Part shown: in pieces, positions 50,377 to 61,502 of the stretch
How positions within the stretch are numbered: the first letter of the stretch is position 1
Layout: each line of letters starts with the position of its first letter
DNA from: Mercurialis annua
Lineage: Eukaryota; Streptophyta; Magnoliopsida; Malpighiales; Euphorbiaceae
NCBI RefSeq assembly: GCF_937616625.2
Contig: NC_065576.1
Coordinates: forward strand, 18,130,001-18,194,000
Length of the DNA stretch: 64,000 bases
Direction: 5' to 3'
The notes under the pieces: model-generated
Databases searched by the model: none
The model's input: only the letters and a program-made list of their open reading frames with translations
What the model was told of the DNA's origin: nothing
Translations under genes and position numbers: made by a program

Positions 50377-50412
50377 TTCTCCCCAACTTATTAAAAATTC
50401 GTCCTCGAATTT
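50377..50412 (-). promoter_or_regulatory. Polypurine tract and 3' hairpin, TEK-4
   Basis: The sense strand has AAGTTGGGGAGAA against the LTR and the hairpin AAATTCG-AGGA-CGAATTT at 50395-50412, identical to those of coding elements. Confidence 0.75.
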
Positions 50413-53400
50413 ACCACAAGGCCAAAGTAATAAAAACTCAATTATGACACGTAAAAAAAATCGCACATAACTCAAAATACGAAGCAACGCATCCTCGACG
50501 GAACGAAAGAAAATATACACATCACAATTTCTGATTTTCAAAATCACTTACCACCGAGTGACAACACAACAAAAGTTAAAAAAAATCATCTGATCGAAAC
50601 ACGCTAAAATCATTTTTTACGGACATTCTCCCCAACTTATTAAAATACAACTTCGAAGATAAAATTTGGTCAAAAGTTCGACTGGTCACCACATGCATAC
50701 GCGAAAAAATTTTAGTTCAACAATTTGCTACTTCAATCGACTTCTCAAACATCACATGTGAACGGATTAGAAATTTATTTACAACCGGAAATAACCAACA
50801 CGCTACACGAGGAAAAGTTTCAAAATAATCAGATCAAGTCTCCAAGACTACCAAGCAACACCATAAGTGTAGGAACAATCCCAAAAATAAATCAAAATTT
50901 TAATAACCAAACTCCAACGCTACAACTAAAACATACTGACACTCTCACTTGAATTAATCTTACATCACTCAACGCCTACGCACTACAAAACTAATAGTGG
51001 TCAAAATACCAATTATCTCAAATGAGAAAGCTTATCAGTAGTTCAAAATATCCTCCTGCTTATAATTTCTCTTACAAATAACGGCTTAAAACTAAATACC
51101 ACTAGAATCGTCCTGGTTCAACTAACTAATATCAGTTCAACAATTTCATCAACCCTTCAAACCCAGACGTAAGAAAACACACCAATTCTAAGGAATACAT
51201 ATCTTAAACTTCAGACAACAATAATTTTCATCCTCGACACTTATTTTGAAACACTAAGACCCCGAATTATATCGAAGATTATTAAGATCAAATCATAATC
51301 AATCGGATTGTTGGTTATGCTCAAAACAAAATTTTCTAGAAAAACGCTTTCCGTAAACACAAATATATAATAACGCAATCCATCTTCAATTTTAAATCAC
51401 TAGCACCACAAATTTAAGTCTCATTGTCAACCAAAAATAATTAACCCGTTGAAAAATCCTTTTATTCGTAAACGTATCAAAATAATAAAATACTCTCAAT
51501 TTGAAATCATAATCGAACCTTACTTTCGAATAATTTCATGATTTTATAAAATCGTTCATTTTAAACAATTTAAAATCCGCCTTTAAATCATAACTGGCAA
51601 AGTTTCATCACTTTTCAAAAGTTAAAATCTCACAAATAAAAATTCCTTTATTTACGAAAAATTTCCATATCGGTTTCAAAACTTTTTAAACAGAAATCGA
51701 ATCTGTAAAAACAAAATTCCTTTTAAGTCTTTCAGTGTAAATAAACACGCAGAGCATAACCAATTTCCTTAAATAAAAAAAATACTCAAATTATATACTC
51801 TAAGCTGACACAATTATTTAATCCGAACTCAATATTTTTCCGCACTTAACAAAACTAAACCTCGAGTATAACCTTATAACCATAGCCCTTCCTTATCAAA
51901 TACGAATACTCCAACAATATAAAATAAATCCTTATAATAAAATTCCTCTTAAATCACCACCGTCATCACAGAGTATTTTTCTAGATATCAACCAGATAAA
52001 ATTTCAAAACCGTTTGAAATTTAATAACTTTTTAAACACCATCTTCACAATATAACTCGCAAATTTATAACAAAACATTTTTTTTGAAAAGTCCCACTCA
52101 TAAAATTTATTTTACATAATTGTGCGCCATGGTGATGACAGCTCTCGTCCCCAAAGAGTTGCATTCAACCCTAATAATTTAATGTTGTGATGAATGTTCT
52201 AAATGCATGTATCAATTATTTATTTCTCTTTTAATTAGTGATCATACTCAATGCTCAATGCAGTTTCCTATTCGTGGCATTTTAAATGCATTTTCATGAC
52301 ATGTCTGGGCATAATTACGTGATAAAACATTTCAATTTCTTTAACAAGTTACCATTTCAAATCAATTTTTCTTTGAAACTTTTTCTAGACATTACACTCT
52401 GTGAGACGTGCACTCGTCCATCTTGACATATTTGCCCATCTCTATTTTCCTAGTCCACCAATTTGCATTGTCAACAACGAAATAACCCAAAATCAACAAC
52501 GAAACTAAAAATTTACCTAACAACAAGTTCCCCCTCAAATCGAATTGGAAATTCTCCAAAGGCAAGAAAGCAACACGACTGCCTTCACAGCTCCACTATC
52601 AATTTCGGTATTTCACCGCTCTTCCTGATGAAAACACCAGTGTATTACTACACTGATCAACTTCGAATACAGTTACCACATACTTTTCCATAATGCCAAT
52701 AGTCGAAGAATTGTTTGATACTCCAATTTCACAACGAACACGATCTAGAAATGCATAATGCTCGAAATTCCACGCACAAGGTAAACACTCACGAGAAGAA
52801 TTTTTCCACCGGTGTTGAGTAATATAACTCAATCATCTTCCTCTTACAAGGACAGATTTGGAATTCGAATCTACGAATAGCTCTTGAGGAACGCTCCTCG
52901 AATTTCTTGATAAGAAAATTAATGACTTCAATTTCTAGAGTTCAAACGTTCGATCCGGCTAAACCAATTAGAATATCTAAACTAATCGCAGGGTTACAAT
53001 AAAGGTTCGAATCGCATATCGACACCAATGCCAAAGTTAAGCTAAGAAAAATAGCGAGCAACAACCCTCATGTGATACTCCACACAGTGAGGCAAATGAG
53101 AACAAAACTGATGTGACATAACTTAGTCAAACACGAGAGACAAGAATTAATAACAAAGTAATATAGGTCAAGAATTTATCACACATAAAAAAAACACTTA
53201 AGCATCTTGCAGTAAAACAAATAACCATCAGGGTAGGTAAACAATATCATACCAAAAAGTTGAGCGTGCAACAACTTATCCGATCAACGAATTTTCACCG
53301 ACATGGTAGCAACTCAAACAGTCCAATAATGACTAATTTATCGAATCAATTAAAAGCATCCAAACAGATTACAATAACAAAGATGTTGATCCGAAAATAT

Positions 53401-54399
53401 TTATCAAAACCATTTAAAAGGTAAAATTTACAAAATAAATTTTAAGTTCATGTCGAGCCCCATAGTATTAAAAATCATTTTCCGGAAAATCTCTCTTATA
53501 AAACAATGGATATACTTGTTTTCAAACGTCTCACATTAAAATCGCCGAGTTAGCCGAGCGATTACCACTTCCAAGCTCAACTCTAAATTTGGGTGACCCA
53601 AGTCAACCCACAATTACCATTTATAAAACGTATGCAACACATTTTAAAATCCGAAAAAACGCCTTTTGAACATAAATCTCAATATTTTCAAAATAGGTAG
53701 TTCGACGTCACCCAAAGTAATAACATCAAGTCATCGCCCAAGTGGAAAAACAATTATTCTTTAACAATCTTTTCAGAAATACTGGCTTCAATCAAAATTA
53801 GTGAATCAAGCATAAGACCAACAACACCAAAGTGTTGACAAATCGAAATATGGTAAAATTACAAAATTATGTTAAATTATCAAATCGGTATCGCCTTTAA
53901 AAATTATTTCAAATTAATCATTTTGAAAACACCAAGCTAGACGTAACATTTTAATTTTTAAAATACAAGAATTTCATTTTATTTCAAAATAACAACCCTT
54001 TTTCAATCCTTAGTCAAATGTAAAACATTGAAATAAACAGATTTTATTTTACTGGCTAGATACTGAAAATAATATTTTAAGGTGTCGTGTCTAGACTACC
54101 CATTTGACCTTTTTGCGTCAAACACTAGTTAGGCAAAAATAATATCCTTAAGGTAATTTAAAACCAATATGTGGCCAACAACGTAATTCACAAAATGTGA
54201 AAAAGATTTTTCGGTCAAAAATTATTTAACGCAAAACAATGTCAAAGCCTAACAAAATATAAATTTTTGAAATCGAAGTTCACGGCAAAAACAAGAAGTA
54301 CCGACAAAATAATTTAACATCAACAACTTCTTTAAAGTATAACAGCCAAAATGTATTACCCAAATGAAAAGCAACATCACAAAGATAAGGCAATTTACA
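50413..54399 (-). other. TEK-4 interior, no coding sequence recognised
   Basis: About 4 kb of AT-rich sequence. Open frames are short (at most about 77 codons, for example minus strand 52599-52832) and none resembles gag, protease, RT or integrase. Parts from about 53060 to the leader match TEK-1. A segment at about 52120-52450 differs in composition, and I could not identify it. Confidence 0.65.
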
Positions 54400-54480
54400 T
54401 CATACCCAAGTATGACATAAAGAAAATTACCAACATAAGATTTCCCGAGAAATCAAAAGCAATTAATTCACCCAAGTGAA
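54400..54480 (-). promoter_or_regulatory. Three-hairpin leader block, TEK-4
   Basis: All three stem-loops are perfect: TCATAC/GTATGA at 54400-54415 (loop TTGG), GATTTC/GAAATC at 54439-54454 (loop TCGG), TTCAC/GTGAA at 54467-54480 (loop TTGG). They are preserved although this element has no genes. Confidence 0.7.
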
Positions 54481-54581
54481 ATAACATCAATATAGTAAAA
54501 TAAAAACATCAAATCAAAACATAATTAATGACTGACTTGACGCAATCCTATCGATGTAGGTAGAAAGTTTTAAAATCAAAA

Positions 54582-56080
54582 TGTAATACCCCGTATTTTC
54601 TATTGCTTTTTTTTTTGTAAATTCTGTCGTTTGACTTGTGGAATAAACTCTGGACTTGATCCATCGTCACTTGTGGGCCTTATAAAAATCCAGCAATTGT
54701 TGTGTAATATCCGGAAAATAATAATAATAATAATAATATTAATAAAATAAAGTAAAATAAAATAATAATATCAATAATAGTAAAATAAGGATAATAAGGA
54801 TAATAATAAGATAAGGGCTAAATTGGAAATTCATCTATTTTAAATAAAACCCTAATCTTAATCTAAGCCTATTTAAAGAAAACTAATTTAGGTTACAAAA
54901 AAAATAAAAAAAAATTGCCGTTCTATTCTTAAGATTACAATTTTATAAGGATAAAGTTTCATCGGAATATTACTGCTATTTTCAAGGTATGATTTACTTT
55001 GTTTAATTTTATGTATTAATTTTGTTTGTGTATCTATATATTAACCAGTTAGAATAAAAAAGGTTAATGGTTTTCGTTTATGGAGTTATTGAAAGTTGAT
55101 ATTGTTCCCAATTAAAAGTTTTGGCTAGGACAAACAATTTGTTGATTAGTGGAACTTTTGCTTAGTGAAACTTTGATTCGGAATAGACAAATTTTGGTAC
55201 ACAACAATGAAATTATACATAAATTCAATTCTCACATTTATGTTTTATAGGTTAAGATAATTGTACACCTCACTTTTCATATTAATGAATTGACATGTAA
55301 AAATCTATAACCTAATCATGAAAATGCGCACATTATTTTTTTTGTCATCAGGTTTATCATTTTTTGTTGGTTCTGATTATTGAATTGTCATAAACTTTGG
55401 TTCTTAATAATTTGTTTATTGTTTTGGTTGGCGGAATGGTATTGTGTCGTTGGCAGGAGCAAATTGGTTTTGTATTAAGTGATGGTTAAAGGATTAAAGT
55501 GTTCCTTAGGTTGTTTTGTTTTAAATCAATTGATTCCCTAAATTAAATTCTAATTAATCACTTCTACCTATTGTTATTTGATTTAGATTTTTACTTTCGA
55601 ATTTAGTTTCGATTTATGATTTGGCAATTTGGCAACATTATTTTTAATCTAAAAATAATATTATTTTTATTTATTATTTAGATTATTTTTATAATCGGAA
55701 ATGATGATTATATTTTTAATTAATAATTTTAATTACTTGGATAATTATTATATTTTGGAATAGTTGACTAGACGTCTTTATTATTATTACAGTTGTTTGT
55801 CGGATTGGTCTGACTAGTTATATTGCTCTGGCATGTTATATGATTATTTCGGATTATTTATGTTATGCCTATTTTTAGACTTAGAATTGGATAAGCATGT
55901 TATATTAATTATTGAATATTATAACTGCTAGATTTAGGCTGAAGTCTCGGTTGCCCCCGAACATTGGTTTTCTGCAGGTTTAATTAAATTGTATGTTATA
56001 AGAAAGGCTAGCTACGGGTGTTGGTATTATATTACCCATGCCCTAGCGCCGGTCACGATTCATGAAAATGGGTCGTGACA
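54582..56080 (+). repeat. TEK-5 5' LTR, internally deleted (1,499 bp)
   Basis: Starts TGTAATACCCC and ends TCGTGACA. Compared with the 3' LTR it lacks about 1.14 kb between two CTAGACGT sites (62546 and 63687 in the 3' LTR; the joined copy is at 55768-55775). The lost part includes the G-box and the three CCGAG-AGCT motifs. It keeps about 150 bp near 55115-55255 that the 3' LTR lacks. An (AAT)n run is at about 54717-54740. Confidence 0.87.
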
Positions 56081-56084
56081 AACT

Positions 56085-56112
56085 TGGTATCAGAGCTTTG
56101 GTTTCAAACCAA
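56085..56112 (+). other. Primer binding site and adjacent hairpin, TEK-5
   Basis: TGGTATCAGAGC at 56085-56096, four bases after the LTR, matches plant initiator-Met tRNA. TTGGTTT/AAACCAA at 56098-56112 forms an inverted repeat directly after it. Confidence 0.9.
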
Positions 56113-56301
56113 GGCCATTTGCTTGCTATGTGTTTGCTCTGTTAAGTAAGGTTGTGTCTTAGGAACTACTGCGGATATAGGTTTCTGTCATGTCTTTAAA
56201 AACGTCATCTTTTGATTTTTAAAACATTCTGCCTACTCCAATAGGATTGCGTCGAGTCAGTCATTATATGTTGATTTGATGCTGTTAAATGTTAATTTTA
56301 T

Positions 56302-56383
56302 TTCACTTGGGTGAACATTTTATTGCTGTTGATTTCTTGGGAAATCCTAAATGTTGCTTGTTTTGTTCATACTTGGGTATGAA
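56302..56383 (+). promoter_or_regulatory. Three-hairpin leader block, TEK-5
   Basis: TTCAC/GTGAA (56302-56315), GATTTC/GAAATC (56331-56346) and TTCATAC/GTATGAA (56366-56383), each closing a TTGG loop. The block ends about 40 bases before the gag start codon. Confidence 0.7.
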
Positions 56384-56703
56384 ATATCTGTGTATTTAAA
56401 TTGTTTTTGTTCAATCCTTAGGATATGGACAACGTTGTTCGTACTCGTGCTCGTGCTGCGGCAGAGCAGGAAGCTGTGGCTGATGATGCGATTTCCATGG
56501 AAGTCGATCAGAACGTACCACCAGTTCCGGCCAATGCTGGACGTGGTAGAGGTAGAGGTGCTGGCAGAGGTAGAGGTAGAGGCAGAGGAGCTGGTGCTGG
56601 TAGAGGTGGAGCTAGAGGACGTGGTGCAGCAGGTGTTCAGGCACCGAATGTACAGCAGGTACCGAATGTGCAGCAGGCTCCAGGGGTGCAATAGGCACCG
56701 AAT

Positions 56704-57639
56704 ATGCAGGCGTTCAACTTCACTACTTTCTTGGCTGGGATTGTCGAGATGCAGAACAACCAGGCTATTATGCAGAATCAGTGTACTGTACTGGGTCAGT
56801 TAGCGCAGAAACAGCAACCTCAGGCTGGTGTTGTAGCTGGTATGGGTGGACTTGCTGGTGTCGGTCACATTCCGACAGACAGAGAATTGGTGATAACCTA
56901 CACGAAGTTGAATCCGACTTCTTTTGATGGTACTGGGGATGCTCTTGACTTCTTGGAAGAGTTTGATTACAATAGTCAGAGAATTCAAGCTACTGATCGT
57001 CAATTAGTGATGCTTGTGGAGATGTCGCTGAAGGGTCCAGCCAAGGACTGGTTTTGTGATAACATCGGACCAGATATGGCTACATTGTCTTGGGCTGATT
57101 TTGTGACAAGGTTCAGAGGTTACTATCTACCTTTCTCTGTTACTGAGAATTTCAGAGAAAAGCTGCTGAGTTTGAAGAAAGGGGATAGATCAGTGACAGA
57201 CTACACTACAGAGTTTGTCCGTTTGGGGCGGTTTGCTACAGATCTACAGGGTGATCGTGGGCGAGTGAACGACCGCTATATCAGGGGTTTAGGCTCGGAG
57301 TTTCTTCCTTTTCTGATAGGGGCAGACATGGAGTTTGCTCGGGTAGTGGACAGTGCTCGACGGATGGGGAATTCGTTGATTCAGTTTGGGACGATCTCTA
57401 ACCCTTCCCAGAACCAGAAGGGAAAGACTGATGTTCCTAGTGGGGGGCAACAGGCCCCAGTGCAGCATGGTAGTGGGAACTACTATAGTGGCTCTTCTCA
57501 GGCCAATAAGGGGAGTCGCCGTACTCACAACAAAGGGAGGCATAGTGCTAGGAGTGCTCCGTACAGTTCTAGTAGCAGTGGGAGTAACCGTGGTTCAGGA
57601 TGCAGGTACAGTGGTGGATCGAACATTCCGTTCTGCTAG
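56704..57639 (+). pseudogene. Gag segment of TEK-5
   Basis: The longest intact Gag stretch (311 residues) between two TAG stops. It contains GPAKDWFCDNIG and FRGYYLPFSVTENFREKLL and is followed by a Ser/Gly-rich tail leading to the zinc fingers. Confidence 0.88.
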
Positions 57640-57963
57640 AATTGCAGGCGCAGGCACTATGGTCAGTGTCAGCTAGCTCCTGGAGGTTGTTTTTCTTGTG
57701 GCCAGCCGGGTTATTTTTCCAGGGAGTGTCCGACATCTGGGCAGTAGATGTCTAACTCTAGTGTGGCGCAGTCATCTTATCAGCAGTAGAGACCTGCGTT
57801 TACATAGTCTGTAGGGTACTCTCAACCTGCAGCATCTTTTGGTGGCCAGCGGGGCCGTGGTTATGGTGGTAGAGGTTTTGGTGGCCGTGGTAGCGGTGGT
57901 AGAGGTTCCAACAGTTATGGTACTGGGCAGAGTTCGCATCAGCAGCCGCAGGGTCAGGCCAGA

Positions 57964-59067
57964 GTGTTTGCTCTTACTCCTCAGGATGCGCGTGCATCAA
58001 ATGCTGTGGTGCAAGGTACCATTCCGATTTCTTTTACTGATGCTTTGGTATTATATGATGCGGGTGCAACCCATTCGTTTGTGTCTACATGTTTTGCTGG
58101 AAAATTGGGTATGGCACCATCTGTTTTGAGTGAACCTCTAGCTGTGTCTACACCTATGTCTGAAGGTGTAGTAGTGGACGTTGTTTATCCTTCTTGTCCG
58201 GTGGTTATTCAGGGTAGAGAATTATGTGCTGATTTAATTGTGCTTGACGTTCTTTCTTTTGATGTCATCTTGGGGATAGATTGGCTGTCGCGCCATTATG
58301 CTTCTATTGACTGTCGAGGGAAGTCAGTCGAGTTCAGGATTCCAGGTGATCTGCTTTTTTCCTTTCAGGGAGAGAAGGCGGAGACACCTAAGAATCTGAT
58401 TTCCGCCATCAAGGCGAAGTGGATGTTAGGCAAGGGTTGCCAGGGTTTTCTTGCTGTGGTTCGTGATTTGGAGACTAGTAGTGGTGATATGCATAGTGTT
58501 CCGATAGTGAATGAATTCACTAATGTATTTCCAGAGGAATTGCCTGGATTACCACCTGATCGTGATATTGAGTTTTGCATTGATGTGGTTTCTGGTACAA
58601 CTCCGATTTCGATACCGCCGTATCGGATGGCTCCCGCAGAGCTGAAGAAGTTGAAGGACCAATTACAAGAGTTGTTGGATAGCGGGTTCATCAGACTGAG
58701 TACTTCTCCGTGGGGTGCTCCAGTTCTGTTTGTGAAGAAGAAAGACGGTTACTTTCGACTGAGTATCGATTACAGACAGTTGAACAAGGTTACTGTCAAG
58801 AACAGATATCCTCTTCCTCGCATCGATGATTTGTTTGACCAGTTGCAAGGTGCGAAGTATTTTTCCAAGATTGATTTGAGGTCTGGGTATCATCAGCTTC
58901 GGATCCGTGATGCAGATGTGCCTAAGACTGCTTTTCGGACTCGTTATGGACATTTTGAGTTTCTCGTTATGTCCTTTGGTCTGACGAATGCACCAGCAGC
59001 GTTTATGGATATTGATGAAAAGAGTTTTCAAGCCGTTTTTGGATCAGTATGTTATCGTTTTCATTGA
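57964..59067 (+). pseudogene. Protease-RT segment of TEK-5
   Basis: An open stretch with the protease (DAGATHSF) and the N-terminal two thirds of RT ([20 protein letters not shown]). RT then shifts frame at about 59010 and carries on in the +1 frame with the catalytic FIDDIL. Confidence 0.88.
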
Positions 59068-60266
59068 TGACATTTTGAGCTATTCTCGGAGTGAGGAGGA
59101 GCAGGCTTACCATTTGAGGACTATACTACAGACGTTGCGTGAGCATCAGTTGTATGCTAAGTTCTCAAAATGTGAGTTCTGGTTGGATCAGGTTACCTTT
59201 CTAGGACATGTGGTGTCGAAAGATGGGATCAAGGTTGATCCAAAGAAGATTGAGGCGGTTACGGATTGGCAGAGGCCAAGGTCAGTTACCGAGATCAGAA
59301 GTTTTCTGGGTTTAGCTGGCTACTATCGTCGGTTCGTGCAAGATTTCTCCAGAATATCTATACCGTTGACTAAACTGACACAGAAGGGTGTTAAGTTTGA
59401 GTGAACTGACAAGTGCGAGGCGAGCTTTGAGAAGCTCAAGGAGATTTTGACTACAGCTCCTGTTTTGGCATTGTCTTCTAGCATTAACGGTTTCACAGTG
59501 TATGTGATGCGTCTTAGATTGGTTTGGGTTGCGTTCTGATGCAACATGGACAGGTGATTGCCTATGTTTCAAGACAGTTGAAGAAGCATGAGGTGAATTA
59601 CCCTACTCATGATTTAGAGTTGGCAGCTGTGGTTTTTGCGCTGAAAATCTGGAGACATTATTTCTATGGTGCTACTTGTGAGATTTTCACTGATCGTAAG
59701 AGTCTGAAGTATATCTTTGATCAAAGAGAATTGAACTTGAGACAGAGGAGGTGGTTAGAGTTGCTGAAAGACTACGACTGTACTATTCAGTAACATCCTG
59801 GTAAGGCTAATGTGGTAGCCGATGCGTTGAGTCGCAAGTCTTCGGGCAGCTTGGCTCTTATTTCTGAGATTGTGCGTAAACCCATGGTTAGAGAGTGGCA
59901 CAGTTTGATAGCTTCAGGCTATGGTTTTCAGATTTCTCAGGCTGGTTGTTTGTTAGCACAGCTACAAGTGCAACCTGTTTTGATTGATCGGATCAAAACT
60001 TTACAAGCTGAGGATCCACAGTTAAAACGGGTTATTGAGGAGGTTCAACAGGACGGTAACTCTGAATTTACTTTTGTGGATGGTGTGCTGAGACATGGTT
60101 CGAGATTGCGTGTTCCGGATTCAGATGGTTTGAGAGACCGAATTCTGGAAGAAGCGCACAAGTCTGCTTATTGTGTGCATCCGGGTTCTACTAAGATGTA
60201 CCATGATCTTAAGGGTACCTACTGGTGGAGCGGGATGAAGAAGGATGTCGCTGAGTATGTTTCTAA

Positions 60267-61010
60267 GTGTCTGACGTACCGCAGGTGAAGATGGAGCATC
60301 AGAGACCTTTTGGATATTTGCAGCCACTACCTATTCCAAGGTGGAAGTGGGAGCGGATTGCTATGGATTTTGTGGTTGGTTTACCACGTACTCGACAGGG
60401 GTACGATTCCATTTGGGTTATAGTTGACCGCATGACCAAGTCAGCTCATTTCCTTCCGATTAAGGTTTCGTATACTGCTTCGAGGTTGGCTCAGTTGTAC
60501 AACGACAGGATTGTCAGTTTGCATGGTGTACCGGTTTCTATAGTTTCAGACAGAGGATCTGTGTTTACTTCGAGGTTCTGGAAAGCGTTACAGGAATCCT
60601 TGGGTTCTCGGTTGGATTTCAGTACAGCCTTTCATCCTCAGACTGACGGTCAGTCTGAGAGGACTATTCAGACGTTGGAGGATATGCTCAGGATGTGTGT
60701 TCTCGATTTTCAGGGTAGCTGGGATACTCATCTACCGTTGATTGAGTTTTCTTCTAATAACAGTAATCACGCGAGTATCGAGATGGCGCCGTATGAGGCT
60801 TTGTACGGGCACAAGTTTAGATCTCCTATCTGTTGGGAGGAGGTCGGAGAGCGTAAACTCTCGGGAGCAGAGATTATTCAGATTACCTCAGAGAAGGTAC
60901 CATTGATCAAACGGAAGTTAGAGACTGCTTTTAGTCGGCATAAGAGTTATGCTGATCCGAAGAGGAAAGACATTGAGTTTCATGTTGGTGATTTCGTGTT
61001 TCGCCTATGA
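60267..61010 (+). pseudogene. Integrase core segment of TEK-5
   Basis: The integrase catalytic core, open for 247 codons with all three acidic residues in context. It is out of frame with the zinc finger before it and with the C-terminus after it. Confidence 0.88.
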
Positions 61011-61466
61011 AAGGCGTGGTTCGTTTTGGTGTCAAGGGAAAGTTGGCACCGAGGTATATTGGTCCTTATGAGATTTCAGAGAGGATTGGAGCTGTGGCTT
61101 ATCGTCTGGTTCTGCATGTCGTTAGTACATCTTGTGTTTCATGTTTCTATGTTGAGAAAGTGCATCTCTGATCCTTCGCACGTGATTGTGCCCCAGAGCG
61201 TTGAGATTGACCAAGAGTTATCGTTTGAGGAACAGCCAGTTGAGGTTGTTGATACGCAAGTGCGTAAATTGCGGAACAAGGAGATTCCGATTGTAAAAGT
61301 TCTCTGGCGCAATCATTTTGTAGAGGAGTGCACTTGGGAGACCGAATCGGATATGCGGAATCGCTATACTTTTCTTTTTCCGTGAGGTACGATATTTTTA
61401 TTTTATGTGATTTCTATGGTTGTTATTTGTGTTACGTGTTATTCTGGTGTTAATTGTTGTCGTGTT

Positions 61467-61502
61467 AAATTCGAGGACGAATTTTTAATAAGTTGGGGAG
61501 AA
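61467..61502 (+). promoter_or_regulatory. 3' hairpin and polypurine tract, TEK-5
   Basis: Hairpin AAATTCG-AGGA-CGAATTT at 61467-61484, then AAGTTGGGGAGAA directly before the 3' LTR. Confidence 0.78.

Larger units (their letters stand above)
47200..54581 (-). mobile_element. TEK-4: non-autonomous (LARD-like) LTR element
   Basis: A minus-strand element inserted in the TEK-2 LTR. A 3,177-bp 3' LTR (47200-50376) is followed by 4,205 bp of interior with no recognisable gag or pol, which is then interrupted by TEK-5 at 54582. At the 3' side the interior keeps a polypurine tract and hairpin, and at the 5' side the same leader hairpins as the coding elements. That pattern is typical of large retrotransposon derivatives that borrow proteins from coding relatives. 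The rest of the leader and the 5' LTR would lie beyond the window. Confidence 0.82.
56425..61385 (+). pseudogene. Ty3/gypsy gag-pol polyprotein, disabled (TEK-5)
   Basis: A single gag-pol frame, starting MDNVVRTRARAAAEQE, with an RGRG-rich stretch, Gag, two zinc fingers (the second is CFSCGQPGYFSREC, Tyr for His), protease [10 protein letters not shown] (FIDDIL), RNase H, an integrase finger, a DDE core (MDFV, VSDRGSVF, SERTIQTLE) and a chromodomain-like end. In-frame stops are at 56692, 57637, 57745, 57787 and 57805; all are TAG where TEK-2 has CAG. Others are TGA 59402 (TEK-2 has TGG) and TAA 59791 (TEK-2 has TAC). Frameshifts: one base gained near 59010 in RT, one lost near 59505 (removing the RNase H CDAS reading), one lost near 60276 (destroying the last Cys of the integrase finger), about ten lost near 61000, and a further change near 61110. 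Not functional. Confidence 0.93.

Noticed and set aside
52599..52832. 77-codon minus-strand frame in TEK-4
   Set aside because: It is in sense orientation but matches no gag or pol motif and is expected by chance in 4 kb.
54577..54581. CAAAA as target duplication of TEK-5
   Set aside because: The right flank is AGTTT, not CAAAA.
56351..56803. 150-codon frame overlapping the TEK-5 gag start
   Set aside because: It is out of frame with Gag, low in complexity, and a shadow of the RGRG repeat.
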